The notes: generated from the sequence alone by a model not told the origin. 64,000 nt of DNA from Salinicoccus sp. YB14-2 (GCF_001265075.1 NZ_LFKO01000001.1:850232-914231), one strand, 5' to 3'; counted from the stretch's first letter, positions 9,411 to 18,970 are shown. Translations and numbers: made by a program.

Positions 9411-9725
9411 CTAGTCTGAGATATCATAATTATCTTCGTCTACAATTAATTCTTCTTTTGTCAGCAGGTCAATAAAGAACCCTCTGAATCGTTTATTCTC
9501 TTCTATGAATAAATTATAAGCTTCAGTATTTGCATCCAGGCTTATTTGAGTATTCCTTAATGCAATTTCAAACTTAGTGATAGAAGAAAATAATATCCTA
9601 TCTTCTGTATATTTTTCTAATACTTCTCTGACCAGCTCACTTAAAGTCATCTTGCGTTCTTTTGCGATTGCTTTTAGTTGGATCAATATCTGTTCATCAA
9701 AATCTTTAACATCGATTCTGGCCAT
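9411..9725 (-). CDS. ribbon-helix-helix (CopG-like) island protein
   Basis: 104 aa. The N-terminus ARIDVKDFDEQILIQLKAIA followed by KERKMTLSELVREVLEKY is a classic ribbon-helix-helix domain (beta strand, two helices). The remainder is a helical region (residues 50-95) with an acidic tail. The ATG at 9725 is preferred because GGAG lies 8 nt upstream; an in-frame GTG at 9734 overlaps that ribosome site. It lies beside the putative origin. It could repress its own operon or bind the origin; neither is shown. Confidence 0.75.
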   Translation of the reverse strand: MARIDVKDFDEQILIQLKAIAKERKMTLSELVREVLEKYTEDRILFSSITKFEIALRNTQISLDANTEAYNLFIEENKRFRGFFIDLLTKEELIVDEDNYDISD

Positions 9726-9851
9726 TAATTTCACTCCTATTACTATTTTTGATATACATTTCTGTGTATATTAGTGATTTAACATCTGAAAACAGCTGTT
9801 TTTGTGTATATTTAGGTGTATACCCGTTAAATTAGGTACGGTGAAAAATAT

Positions 9852-9869
9852 TGCCGGCACTGCCGGCAT
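9852..9869. repeat. G+C-rich palindrome near the island origin
   Basis: TGCCGGCACTGCCGGCA stands out in A+T-rich sequence and contains two GCCGGC boxes. It may be an additional origin or operator element, lying between the CopG-like gene and the iterons. Confidence 0.5.
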
Positions 9870-10001
9870 ATCAAGGGTTTTGAGGTTTTGGAGGATGTAA
9901 GTCCGGAAAAACCTCCTTATGCTCTTACTTACTAGAGATTTACACCTCCAGCAATACATTCTTCGGTTGAATACTATATTAAAACAAACTTTGATTTTTT
10001 A

Positions 10002-10077
10002 TGTCCCGTTTGTCCCGGATGTCCCAAAAACCTCATGACATCTACAATAATTTGGGACAACTGGGACATTTGGGACA
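10002..10077. other. putative island replication origin with two opposed iteron triplets
   Basis: TGTCCC occurs at 10002, 10011 and 10020, an exact 9-bp period. Its reverse complement GGGACA occurs at 10054, 10063 and 10072, again with a 9-bp period. The two triplets face each other across 28 bp, beside the stop of the VapE-like gene, and an A+T-rich stretch lies just outside (9970-10000). Staphylococcal pathogenicity-island origins are known to consist of two sets of short repeats around A+T-rich DNA next to rep, so this is the probable origin. The initiator is inferred to be the adjacent ATPase. Confidence 0.75.
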
Positions 10078-10084
10078 AATTATT

Positions 10085-11452
10085 TTAAACTTTATATCTC
10101 TCTTTTAAATCAAGTATTATCTCTTCATTCAATTCAAGACCTCGTTGCTGTCCATAATGTTTAGGATATAGAATCTTACTGAATGTACTAACATTAAAGA
10201 TAATCTTTAAACATTCATTAATACGTTTAGACAGTCTTCTATTTTCAACATTATCGTCTTTCAAAAGAACCTCTTTAATTTCTCTGGCTGAGATTTTGTC
10301 TCTGTACTTATATCCATAAACTTTACTATCATCTTCTTGATATTCTTTTACATACTCTCTTTTTTCATTCATGGATATAAAATCCCATTCTTCTGGTACT
10401 CTCATTAATATATATCGAATTATCTCGAGTTCAAGTTCATCTTGTGCTTGATGAGGCTCCTGTATATCTTCTAATACCTTTAATTCTTGTTCATTTAAAT
10501 GTGTTGGCACATTTTGTTCATGGAAGTACTTAGCCTCAGCCCACACTTGATCTACAATTTCTTCTGTTAACTCATTGATTGTATATTTCTCAACTGGATT
10601 GACTCCCACTTTCATCGGTATAAATCTTCTATTACCAGTTCTATCAAATAGAAATTCATCATCATTTGTTGTACCGAAAAATATACTCTCTCTAGGATTT
10701 GTTGCTGCTGATTTTCCAAATTTAGCTCTATACGTATCATGAGTGGATGAAGTTATTTGCTTTATCCGTTCTATTTTAGAAGAACTGAAGGCTGTCAGTT
10801 CAGAGAATTCTATTATCCAGCTGTTGGCAATTTGCATATAGAACTCATCACCTCTTAAACTGTCTACACTATCATTAAACCAGCGTTTTCCCATTTTATT
10901 TAAAAGATACGACTTTCCTAGACCTTGTCTTCCTGTGAGGATGATTAAAGTGTCATGCTTATACCCTGGTTCATAAATTCTTCTTACAGCAGCAACAAAT
11001 GCGTTTCTTGTTACTGTCCTGTTAAATTCCGTATCATCAGCATAGATATAATCAACAAATAGTGTTTCCAATCTTTTAACACCGTCCCATTGAAGACCAT
11101 CTAGATACTTTTTTATTGGATGAAAATAATTATTGCTTGCCTCTTTCCGTACCAATTCCCTCAATTTTTTCGGACAATATATCCCGTAATTCATTTCCAA
11201 ATAAACTTCCAAATTTCCGTAATCATTATTTTCATCAAACGTTAAATCGTAACTCCATGTATTCCAAAATGGCTTCCTAGTCAGGTGGATAACGTTTGTC
11301 CGCTTGTCTCTTTGGAATAAATTCTTAAGATAAGGATCGTTATTAAAAATTTTGTATAGGTTTCTGAAGCTTCTATATGGGGTACTTTCATTATTAACCG
11401 ACAGTGTGTCAGAAATATTACTTATTAGACTTTTATGTTCGTTATCATCCAT
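10085..11452 (-). CDS. VapE-family (virulence-associated E) replication ATPase
   Basis: 455 aa. Walker A GRQGLGKS near residue 175, a Walker B-like IIEFSEL near 220 and a conserved block ending in FGTTNDDEFLFDRTGNRRF (about 255-285) identify the VapE/SF3-like ATPase family found in phages and islands. It is expected to act as origin-melting helicase/initiator. The first 120 residues resemble the domain upstream of the ATPase, but no primase domain is fused and no separate primase gene is present in the window. The start has AAAGGAG 8 nt upstream. It is the last gene of the leftward operon, directly before the iterons. Confidence 0.85.
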   Translation of the reverse strand: MDDNEHKSLISNISDTLSVNNESTPYRSFRNLYKIFNNDPYLKNLFQRDKRTNVIHLTRKPFWNTWSYDLTFDENNDYGNLEVYLEMNYGIYCPKKLRELVRKEASNNYFHPIKKYLDGLQWDGVKRLETLFVDYIYADDTEFNRTVTRNAFVAAVRRIYEPGYKHDTLIILTGRQGLGKSYLLNKMGKRWFNDSVDSLRGDEFYMQIANSWIIEFSELTAFSSSKIERIKQITSSTHDTYRAKFGKSAATNPRESIFFGTTNDDEFLFDRTGNRRFIPMKVGVNPVEKYTINELTEEIVDQVWAEAKYFHEQNVPTHLNEQELKVLEDIQEPHQAQDELELEIIRYILMRVPEEWDFISMNEKREYVKEYQEDDSKVYGYKYRDKISAREIKEVLLKDDNVENRRLSKRINECLKIIFNVSTFSKILYPKHYGQQRGLELNEEIILDLKERYKV

Positions 11453-11559
11453 TGAACTTACTCCTTTATAATTAAATTAATAAGGAGTTTTTGAGAGTGA
11501 ATTTACATGTTATACTTACGGTAGGTTATTTTAAAAATTACCGACTGGCATCGGTGGTT

Positions 11560-11585
11560 GATCGATCACAAATTTTGTGGTCGAT
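11560..11585. repeat. near-perfect palindrome between alpA-like and vapE-like genes
   Basis: ATCGATCACAAA / TTTTGTGGTCGAT forms a 25-bp near-palindrome (one mismatch) 8 bp downstream of the AlpA-like stop. It could be a transcription-attenuating hairpin or a binding site for an island regulator. There is no T-run on the minus strand. Confidence 0.5.
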
Positions 11586-11592
11586 TTACTTT

Positions 11593-11847
11593 TTATAAAA
11601 AAGATTTGTTTTTACTCTTCAAAAACTCTTCCATCGTTTCAACATGAATCAACGTCACGGTAGAACTTGGTCTAATTGATAATGATGACCATTCTTTTGA
11701 ATCCTCAGCTTCCTGACACCAATTATAAATAGTACTCTTACTCACACCGAACATCTCAGAAGCTGTTGCCTTATTAACATAAACTGGTCTACTTAGAATT
11801 TGATTTTTCTTCATAACTGTATTTGATTTACTCGGCAGTACCTTCAT
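11593..11847 (-). CDS. AlpA/excisionase-like helix-turn-helix protein
   Basis: 84 aa. The core VYVNKATASEMFGVSKSTIY followed by NWCQ is a MerR/AlpA-type winged helix-turn-helix typical of Xis/AlpA regulators next to island integrases. AAGGA precedes the ATG. It lies 13 bp after the Cro-like gene, in the same leftward operon. Expected role: recombination directionality factor and/or activator of the replication genes. Confidence 0.75.
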   Translation of the reverse strand: MKVLPSKSNTVMKKNQILSRPVYVNKATASEMFGVSKSTIYNWCQEAEDSKEWSSLSIRPSSTVTLIHVETMEEFLKSKNKSFL

Positions 11848-11860
11848 ATAACCATCCTTC

Positions 11861-12079
11861 CTACTTTTTTACTTTCTTATTAATAAAAAATAGCTCATCA
11901 GTACTTTTACCTAACTTTTTAGAAATTCGTATTGCTAAAAGTGGACTAATTGAATTTTTTCTAGACAGTACTGTGTATAAATGTCCTCTAGTGACTCCCA
12001 TCTCGTCTGCAAATTTTGTTACAGTATATCCATTGAAGGCTATACTTTCGCTAAGAATATTTTTCGCATATAGTTTCAT
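11861..12079 (-). CDS. small XRE-family regulator (Cro/Str-like)
   Basis: 72 aa, a single helix-turn-helix (FADEMGVTRGHLYTVLSRK, residues 23-41). GGAGGGG precedes the ATG. It is the first gene of the leftward replication operon and faces the repressor across a 138-bp divergent region, as Str faces Stl in staphylococcal islands. Inferred role: antirepressor or early regulator of the lytic-like switch. Confidence 0.75.
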   Translation of the reverse strand: MKLYAKNILSESIAFNGYTVTKFADEMGVTRGHLYTVLSRKNSISPLLAIRISKKLGKSTDELFFINKKVKK

Positions 12080-12132
12080 ATCACCCCTCCTTTTTACTAT
12101 ATATAATATTTATATAGTTATTTATACTGTTT

Positions 12133-12183
12133 ATAGTATTTAAAAACTCTGTGTTTGTCAACTACATACGATACATTTATAAT
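12133..12183. promoter_or_regulatory. divergent promoters sharing their -35 region, the island switch
   Basis: Plus strand: TTGTCA (12155-12160), 17 bp, TATAAT (12178-12183), driving the repressor. Minus strand: TTGACA (12161-12156), 17 bp, TACTAT (12138-12133), driving the Cro-like operon. The -35 boxes occupy almost the same base pairs, so polymerases should compete. An ATACT/AGTAT inverted repeat (about 12124-12139) overlaps the leftward -10 and is a candidate operator. Confidence 0.8.
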
Positions 12184-12217
12184 AGAAAATAATGCGAATA
12201 GTATATAGGAGATTATT

Positions 12218-12964
12218 ATGATTACAATTAACCTCAGAAATGTGTTAGAAAAAAAGGATATATCCATTAAAGAAATATTCGAAAAAACAGGAATATCGAG
12301 AAATACTCTAAGCCTGATGGCAAATAGCAAAACTACAGGTATTCAGTTTGATACGTTGGAAAAGCTGTTAGGTGTACTGGATTGTGATATTGAAGATCTG
12401 ATTACTTATAGCCAGCAAAATTTTAATTTTGGATTTCTTCTTCCAAGTGAAGAATATATCGATTTAACAAAAAATAAAAATTATAATAACGAAGCCTATT
12501 TTAGTTTTGGATTTTCTAAAAATTATATCCGGAAGATTGTTTTTAATTCCTCAGTTAATGAGCATGGTGTTATTGAAATAAATATCTTAAACGATGAAAA
12601 CTACTTTACTAATGACTTAGACGAGAATGAAATCGAACAATCTCTAAGAGAACTGAGACAAATAATGTCCTCTAATCATTACATGTATGATCTATTTTCG
12701 TATCTACTCATTTACAATCTAGAACTATGTAAGAAAGTGCTTATGCCGGAACACTCAAAATATGTCACAGTGAATCTAAGTAGCCTTTCTTTTTTAAATA
12801 AAGCCAAAATTAAATCACAATATCTTTTGCCTACACCAGATCAGCAGGCAACCCTAACCTTATTGCAATATAAGAACTTCATTGAGAAAGATGAAGATTA
12901 TAAATTGTATATAAAGCATGATGAAACCATGGTTAAATTTGAAGCAAAAAATTCCAAGGAGTAA
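12218..12964 (+). CDS. XRE-family island repressor (Stl/CI-like)
   Basis: 248 aa. An N-terminal helix-turn-helix (residues 11-45: KDISIKEIFEKTGISRNTLS) continues to VLDCDIEDL, then a long domain without recognised catalytic residues (no RecA-type protease motif seen). In staphylococcal islands the Stl repressor is relieved by binding helper-phage proteins and not by self-cleavage; absence of a Ser/Lys peptidase region agrees with that. It ends 8 bp before the integrase start, so integrase is made with the repressor. Confidence 0.8.
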   Translation: MITINLRNVLEKKDISIKEIFEKTGISRNTLSLMANSKTTGIQFDTLEKLLGVLDCDIEDLITYSQQNFNFGFLLPSEEYIDLTKNKNYNNEAYFSFGFSKNYIRKIVFNSSVNEHGVIEINILNDENYFTNDLDENEIEQSLRELRQIMSSNHYMYDLFSYLLIYNLELCKKVLMPEHSKYVTVNLSSLSFLNKAKIKSQYLLPTPDQQATLTLLQYKNFIEKDEDYKLYIKHDETMVKFEAKNSKE

Positions 12965-12972
12965 TATCGTCT

Positions 12973-14199
12973 ATGTGGAAAGAATCATTTATCGATAAAG
13001 AAGGTAATAAAAAATTCCGTTTTTATGAACGGTATAGAGACCCCCTAACGGATAAAACACGACGTACAAGTGTTGTTATGAATAAAGATACAAGACAATC
13101 TCAAAAAGAGGCTCAGAAACGATTAAATGAACGTATAGACAATAAGATTAAATCTAGTGAAACTTATGTTCCTGGGGCGGATGAATTAACTTTCCATATA
13201 TTAATAGATGAATGGTTTGAAAGGTATGAGCTCGCTTCAGGTAGCAAACGTTCTACTATTAAGACTAAGTACAGCAAGATAAATACAATTAAAAAATATA
13301 CTCCTGAAGATGTCCTTGCTAAAAGTCTAAACAGCAAGGTGATTCAGGGTTTTGTAAATAAACTGGTAGAGAACAACTATAGCCAAAAAATTATCCAGGA
13401 TTTTTTTAGTCTTATCAGAAACATACTTAAATTTGGCCAAAAGAAATATAAATTGAATGATTTGTCCTATCTGGATGATGTAATCATCCCCAAGAAAGCA
13501 CCTACACGAGAAGAGATTAAAGCCAAGAGAGAGAACTACTTAGAGATGCATGAAGTATATAAAATGGTAAATGCTATTAATGACATGGCCTCAAACAAGA
13601 GAGCTGCTTATATGCAACATGCCTACATAATATGCGCATATGTTGCAGAATTTCAGTCTTTAAACGGGATGCGTATCGGAGAGTTATTAGCTATTCAGCC
13701 GGAGAACATAGATTTTGAGAATAAGAAACTCACAATTGATGGAACAATCCTTTGGGAAAGAAGAGGAGCTGAGTATGGCTTCAAAGACACTACAAAAAAC
13801 GAATCCTCTTACAGAACTATTTCCATCACATCCAGAAGCGTAGAAATTCTTAAAAAAATAATTATTGAGAACAAAAAATTAAAACAGTGGGAAGAGCAGT
13901 ATCAAGACAGAGGATTCCTCTTTACTGACTACAAAGGAAACCCTATTAATAAATCGACTGCTAATAGGTGTTTACAAGCTGGAGCAAAAGCAGTTGGTAT
14001 AGAAAAGCACATAACTACACATACACTAAGGCATACTCATATATCGTTGCTGTCTCAACTCGGAGTGTCTTTAAGAGCTATTATGGACCGAGTTGGACAC
14101 AGTGATCATAAAACCACCTTACAGATATATTCACATGTAACGGAACAAATGGATCAAGATATGATGAATAAATTGGAAAATATTAAGGTGGTAAATTAA
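12973..14199 (+). CDS. int: tyrosine recombinase/integrase of the island
   Basis: 408 aa, typical for phage/island integrases. An N-terminal arm-binding domain (residues 1-55) and a SAM-like core-binding domain (about 70-170) precede the catalytic domain: Arg in NGMRIGELLAI (about 234), HTLRHTHIS (about 350), GHSDHKTT, and the nucleophilic Tyr in LQIYSHV (about 386). AAGGAG lies 11 nt before the ATG. It sits on the guaA side of the element, as expected for an enzyme whose attachment site is the 3' end of guaA. Confidence 0.95.
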   Translation: MWKESFIDKEGNKKFRFYERYRDPLTDKTRRTSVVMNKDTRQSQKEAQKRLNERIDNKIKSSETYVPGADELTFHILIDEWFERYELASGSKRSTIKTKYSKINTIKKYTPEDVLAKSLNSKVIQGFVNKLVENNYSQKIIQDFFSLIRNILKFGQKKYKLNDLSYLDDVIIPKKAPTREEIKAKRENYLEMHEVYKMVNAINDMASNKRAAYMQHAYIICAYVAEFQSLNGMRIGELLAIQPENIDFENKKLTIDGTILWERRGAEYGFKDTTKNESSYRTISITSRSVEILKKIIIENKKLKQWEEQYQDRGFLFTDYKGNPINKSTANRCLQAGAKAVGIEKHITTHTLRHTHISLLSQLGVSLRAIMDRVGHSDHKTTLQIYSHVTEQMDQDMMNKLENIKVVN

Positions 14200-14200
14200 T

Positions 14201-15118
14201 ATGATTCAAAAAGTAAAGAAACAACATTTTGTCCCAAGATTCTATTTAAACAATTTTTCAGTAAGAGAAAAACAAAAAGTTGATGTATTATTTAAGGACC
14301 AAAAACATTTTGCAAAAGTGAATACGAAATCAATATGCCAAAAACAATATTTCTATGATACTGAGGATAACGAATGGATTAGAGAATGGTTAAAAAAACT
14401 AGATGAAGTATACAACTTACAAATGAATATCGAAGAAAAATTGGAGAAAAACCCTCAATATATAGAAACTGTATTTCTAAATTCTTTAGAAACAGATATT
14501 TCAAAAATAATAAAGCAAATTATTAAAGATTACGATGGCCGACTACTGCAGGATAAAATTGTAAAGGTAAAACTGCTTATCTTCATAGAAAATTTATATC
14601 TTAGAGGAGATTCATTTAGAAATAAACTAACAAATATCCATAATCAAACTTTAGAATTTTTAGACAAAAGTAAAATTAGCTCAGATAAAATGATGAAGTT
14701 TAAAGACGATTATAATAGAAATTATAATCCCAAAACATCTCAATTGAAAGCAATGATGAACCCCATAAAGAATCTAAATCATTTAAGATATAAAGGTGAG
14801 CAATGTGATTGGTCCTTAGTAGTAATTAAATCTAAAGATTTCTTCACAAGCGATAATCCTACTGGTCATTTTTTAATGAATGAGATATGCCTACCCTTAA
14901 GTTTAAATTGTGCAATATTAATACGCCCCAAAAATATCAGACAACAAAAATTTTTTAAAAATGTAGAAACTAATAATTATATTACTCATTTTAATGAGAA
15001 AGAAATCTTTATTAGTAACGCTTTACAGGATGACGCAAGTTCCATTTTAATTGGAGAGAAATCATCTATAAAAAAATTTAATAATACTAAAAATTGGATT
15101 AATAATTATAAAGCCTAA
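14201..15118 (+). CDS. DUF4238-family protein, island cargo
   Basis: 305 aa. The N-terminal QHFVPRFYLNNFSV and the later FFTSDNPTGHFL (about residue 222) are the two hallmark motifs of DUF4238 proteins, which have no established function. No signal peptide or membrane segment is seen. It starts 1 bp after the integrase stop and lies between integrase and attachment site, the position where phage satellites often carry accessory cargo. An anti-phage or nuclease-like role is speculation. It is very A+T-rich. Confidence 0.75.
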   Translation: MIQKVKKQHFVPRFYLNNFSVREKQKVDVLFKDQKHFAKVNTKSICQKQYFYDTEDNEWIREWLKKLDEVYNLQMNIEEKLEKNPQYIETVFLNSLETDISKIIKQIIKDYDGRLLQDKIVKVKLLIFIENLYLRGDSFRNKLTNIHNQTLEFLDKSKISSDKMMKFKDDYNRNYNPKTSQLKAMMNPIKNLNHLRYKGEQCDWSLVVIKSKDFFTSDNPTGHFLMNEICLPLSLNCAILIRPKNIRQQKFFKNVETNNYITHFNEKEIFISNALQDDASSILIGEKSSIKKFNNTKNWINNYKA

Positions 15119-15167
15119 AATTCTTGCCCTGATTTTGCCCTTAAAACTAAAAAGAATACAAAAAGAA

Positions 15168-15199
15168 ACCTTATGAACATTGTTTTCATAAGGTTTCTT
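15168..15199 (-). terminator. terminator of guaA at the island edge
   Basis: GAAACCTTATGAA / TTCATAAGGTTTC with a short loop; the minus-strand product ends in TTTTTG. It lies outside the guaA attachment core, so it is carried by the island's end and supplies guaA with a terminator after integration. Confidence 0.85.
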
Positions 15200-15211
15200 T
15201 CTTATTTATCG

Positions 15212-15223
15212 TTATTCCCACTC
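15212..15223. other. probable island attachment core (attR) in the last codons of guaA
   Basis: TTATTCCCACTC (GAGTGGGAATAA in the guaA sense) encodes the final Glu-Trp-Glu and stop. The guaA 3' end with this sequence is a recurrent island target in Firmicutes. No second exact copy was found by eye to the left within the window. Confidence 0.6.
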
Positions 15224-16756
15224 GATCGTTGCAGGCGGCTTATTCGTAATATCATAAACCACTCTGTTTATGTGCTTGGATTCGTTCACCATTCGCTGGG
15301 AGATTTTACTCAGCACATCCCAGTCGATTTTCGCAAATTCGCTTGTCATACCGTCCACACTTGTAACGGCTCTGATGCCGATTGTGTAGTCATACGTACG
15401 CTCGTCCCCCATGACACCGACGGATCTGATGTTCGGAAGGACTGTGAAGTACTGCCAGATGTCTCTTTCGAGTCCTGCTTTACGGATTTCATCTCTTAAA
15501 ATCCAGTCTGATTCTCTGACGATTTCAAGTCTTTCTTCCGTAATTTCACCAAGAACTCTGATGCCAAGGCCCGGCCCCGGGAATGGCTGTCTCCACACGA
15601 GGTGTTCTTCGATGCCAAGTTCAATTCCAAGCTCTCTCACTTCATCTTTGAATAAAGTGTTCAGCGGCTCGATGAGTTCGAACTCCATATCTTCCGGCAG
15701 CCCGCCCACGTTATGGTGGGATTTGATCGTTGTCGCTGTTTCGGTGCCTGACTCGATGATATCAGTATACAACGTTCCCTGTGCGAGGAAGTCGACGTCT
15801 TTCAGCTTGCCCGCTTCATCATCAAATACATAGATGAACTCGTTACCGATGATTTTACGTTTCTGCTCAGGATCTGACACGCCTTTAAGTTTATTCAGGA
15901 AACGGTCTTTGGCATCAATCTTGATGATGTTCATATTAAATCCTTCACCAAACTGTTCCATGACCATTTCGCCTTCGCCTTTACGGAGCAGACCGTGATC
16001 GACGAATATACATGTCAACTGGTCGCCGATCGCTTTGTGCAGAAGGACCGCCGTAACTGAAGAGTCTACGCCGCCGCTCATAGCACACAGCACTTTACGA
16101 TCACCGACCTGTTCACGGATTTTCTCCACTTCGATGTCGATGAAGTTTTCCATCGTCCACTCGCCTGTAGCGCCGGCAATATCTCTGATGAAGTTTTTAA
16201 GGAATGCATCTCCTTTAACGGAATGCTTGGATTCCGGATGGAACTGTACACCGTAGAAAGGTTTTTCCTCGTGTCTGATTGCTGCATACTCGCAGTTTTC
16301 AGTATGTGCAATTTTTTTGAAGCCTTCAGGAATTTCTGTAACTTTGTCACTGTGGCTCATCAGCATGCGTTCATGTTCATTCAAGCCTCTGAAGATATCC
16401 ACTGATGGATCCAGTACAAGGTCAGTCGTGCCGTACTCTCTGCCCGGTGAAGAAACGACTTTACCACCGAGTGTATCTACAATTAGCTGCATACCGTAAC
16501 AGATGCCGAGCACTGGAATGCCCAAATTGAAAATTTCCGGATCCACTCTGTAGGCATCTTCTTTATAGACACTCTTCGGTCCGCCTGAGAGGATGATACC
16601 TTTAGGATTCAATTCTTTTATTTCTTCTATTGAGACACTCGGGTTGTGCAATTCACTGTACACACCGAGGTCACGGATTCTCCGGGTAATCAGCTGATTG
16701 AACTGACTGCCGAAGTCTATTACCATTATTAGTTCTTGCTCTTTAGCCATTTCCAT
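15212..16756 (-). CDS. guaA: GMP synthase (glutamine-hydrolysing)
   Basis: 514 aa, the staphylococcal length and near-identical ends. The N-terminal class I amidotransferase has the nucleophile Cys in GICYGMQL (about 86) and GVQFHPE. The ATP-pyrophosphatase domain has SGGVDSS (about 228); the C-terminal dimerisation domain ends PPATIEWE. It converts XMP to GMP with glutamine and ATP in the cytosol. GGAG lies 10 nt before the ATG. It is 16 bp downstream of guaB in the same operon, so both fall under the guanine riboswitch. The 3' end is intact although an island is inserted right behind it. Confidence 0.98.
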   Translation of the reverse strand: MEMAKEQELIMVIDFGSQFNQLITRRIRDLGVYSELHNPSVSIEEIKELNPKGIILSGGPKSVYKEDAYRVDPEIFNLGIPVLGICYGMQLIVDTLGGKVVSSPGREYGTTDLVLDPSVDIFRGLNEHERMLMSHSDKVTEIPEGFKKIAHTENCEYAAIRHEEKPFYGVQFHPESKHSVKGDAFLKNFIRDIAGATGEWTMENFIDIEVEKIREQVGDRKVLCAMSGGVDSSVTAVLLHKAIGDQLTCIFVDHGLLRKGEGEMVMEQFGEGFNMNIIKIDAKDRFLNKLKGVSDPEQKRKIIGNEFIYVFDDEAGKLKDVDFLAQGTLYTDIIESGTETATTIKSHHNVGGLPEDMEFELIEPLNTLFKDEVRELGIELGIEEHLVWRQPFPGPGLGIRVLGEITEERLEIVRESDWILRDEIRKAGLERDIWQYFTVLPNIRSVGVMGDERTYDYTIGIRAVTSVDGMTSEFAKIDWDVLSKISQRMVNESKHINRVVYDITNKPPATIEWE

Positions 16757-16772
16757 TTATAAAAATCTCCTA

Positions 16773-18314
<1,542 letters not shown>

Positions 18315-18323
18315 TTAATTGCT

Positions 18324-18393
18324 ATCTCATAGTAGGTTTTTTTATGGAAAACCATAGAAACTCACAATCCATATTACTGTGATTATATGAAAT
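18324..18393 (-). promoter_or_regulatory. guanine riboswitch aptamer upstream of guaB
   Basis: On the minus strand P1 pairs ATTTCATA with TATGAGAT. J1/2 TAATC, P2 ACAGT/ATTGT closing loop AATATGG, J2/3 GTTTCTAT, P3 GGTTTT/AAAACC closing loop CCATAAA, and J3/1 TACTATG follow in the xpt order. The cytosine in J3/1 that pairs with the ligand is present, so guanine/hypoxanthine rather than adenine is expected. A weak hairpin (CAATTAA/TTAATTG) follows and could be part of the expression platform, about 80 nt before guaB. Ligand binding should switch off guaB-guaA. Confidence 0.9.
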
Positions 18394-18477
18394 AAATAAT
18401 TATAATATCATAACAAAGTGAACGAGAATATACAACTCAATTGTACATGATAACTGGATAAATATCTGTAATATGAC

Positions 18478-18503
18478 GAGTAAAAATTGACAGGTGAGGG
18501 TAA
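18478..18503 (+). promoter_or_regulatory. candidate sigma-B promoter
   Basis: GAGTAA, 14 bp, GGGTAA, 37 bp before the start codon. The -10 is a perfect sigma-B box; the -35 matches GTTTAA at four of six positions. Weaker than the copy at 20654. Confidence 0.5.
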
Positions 18504-18539
18504 ATATAAATAACACATCAATTATCGGAGGCAAAATCT

Positions 18540-18914
18540 ATGAACTACTATGAATTCTTTTCTGATCGAGATGAGGTATTGAAAGAAATTGAAAGATTGA
18601 AAAGAGACGGCTACTTTGAAGAAGATTTTCATTTACTGGCAGATGCGGATTCGGATCCTGATGAGATGCAGTGGATAAAATACACCGGCATCAACTTTCA
18701 TCCATATTATGAACAGGCAGAGAGCTTAAAATCATTATTTAATTCCAATGAGCCGGCAAGCAATTACATTTACAACATCGACCTGAGGGAGGAGACCTCA
18801 GATGATTACTTAAGAAGGATTAAAGATGGTGAGTTTTTCCTATACTATACGGACGAGGAAAAGTATACGAGAGATGAAGATAGCGGTGAATCTCCAGATT
18901 CGGAAATCTATTAA
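18540..18914 (+). CDS. YflT-like general stress protein
   Basis: 124 aa. The first 70 residues (YYEFFSDRDEVLKEIERLKRDGYFEED...YTGINF) match the N-terminal domain of the protein at 20736 and the heat-induced YflT domain of Bacillus general stress proteins. The tail is short and acidic (DEDSGESPDSEIY). CGGAGG precedes the ATG. It is acidic, soluble and without catalytic motifs. The sigma-B-type -10 upstream fits a stress role. Exact function is unknown. Confidence 0.75.
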   Translation: MNYYEFFSDRDEVLKEIERLKRDGYFEEDFHLLADADSDPDEMQWIKYTGINFHPYYEQAESLKSLFNSNEPASNYIYNIDLREETSDDYLRRIKDGEFFLYYTDEEKYTRDEDSGESPDSEIY

Positions 18915-18921
18915 ATTAAAT

Positions 18922-18970
18922 AATGAGTGGCCATGCACAGCTAAGTCCATGGACACTCATTTCATTTTTT
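18922..18970 (+). terminator. terminator between the stress gene and the YfbU-family gene
   Basis: AATGAGTGGCCATG pairs with CATGGACACTCATT, followed by TCATTTTTT. It can serve both convergent genes. Confidence 0.75.

Larger units (their letters stand above)
8910..15211. mobile_element. PICI/SaPI-like chromosomal island at the 3' end of guaA
   Basis: The order from the guaA side is cargo gene, tyrosine integrase, CI-like repressor, divergent Cro-like gene, AlpA-like protein, VapE-like replication ATPase, iteron origin and two small DNA-binding-type proteins. This is the integration/switch/replication core of staphylococcal phage-inducible islands. No terminase small subunit, capsid-size or packaging-interference gene is present, so it is a minimal or truncated element. 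The right boundary is the last codons of guaA (TTATTCCCACTC, 15212-15223), a sequence known as an island attachment core in several Firmicutes. I found no second copy of this core to the left in the window, so the left boundary given here is only the last island gene. Confidence 0.75.

Noticed and set aside
12118-12330. Hydrophobic minus-strand frame over the repressor start
   Set aside because: It overlaps the divergent promoters and the repressor helix-turn-helix, which are far better supported.
15411-16499. Plus-strand open frames opposite guaA
   Set aside because: Antisense shadows of guaA with no family resemblance.
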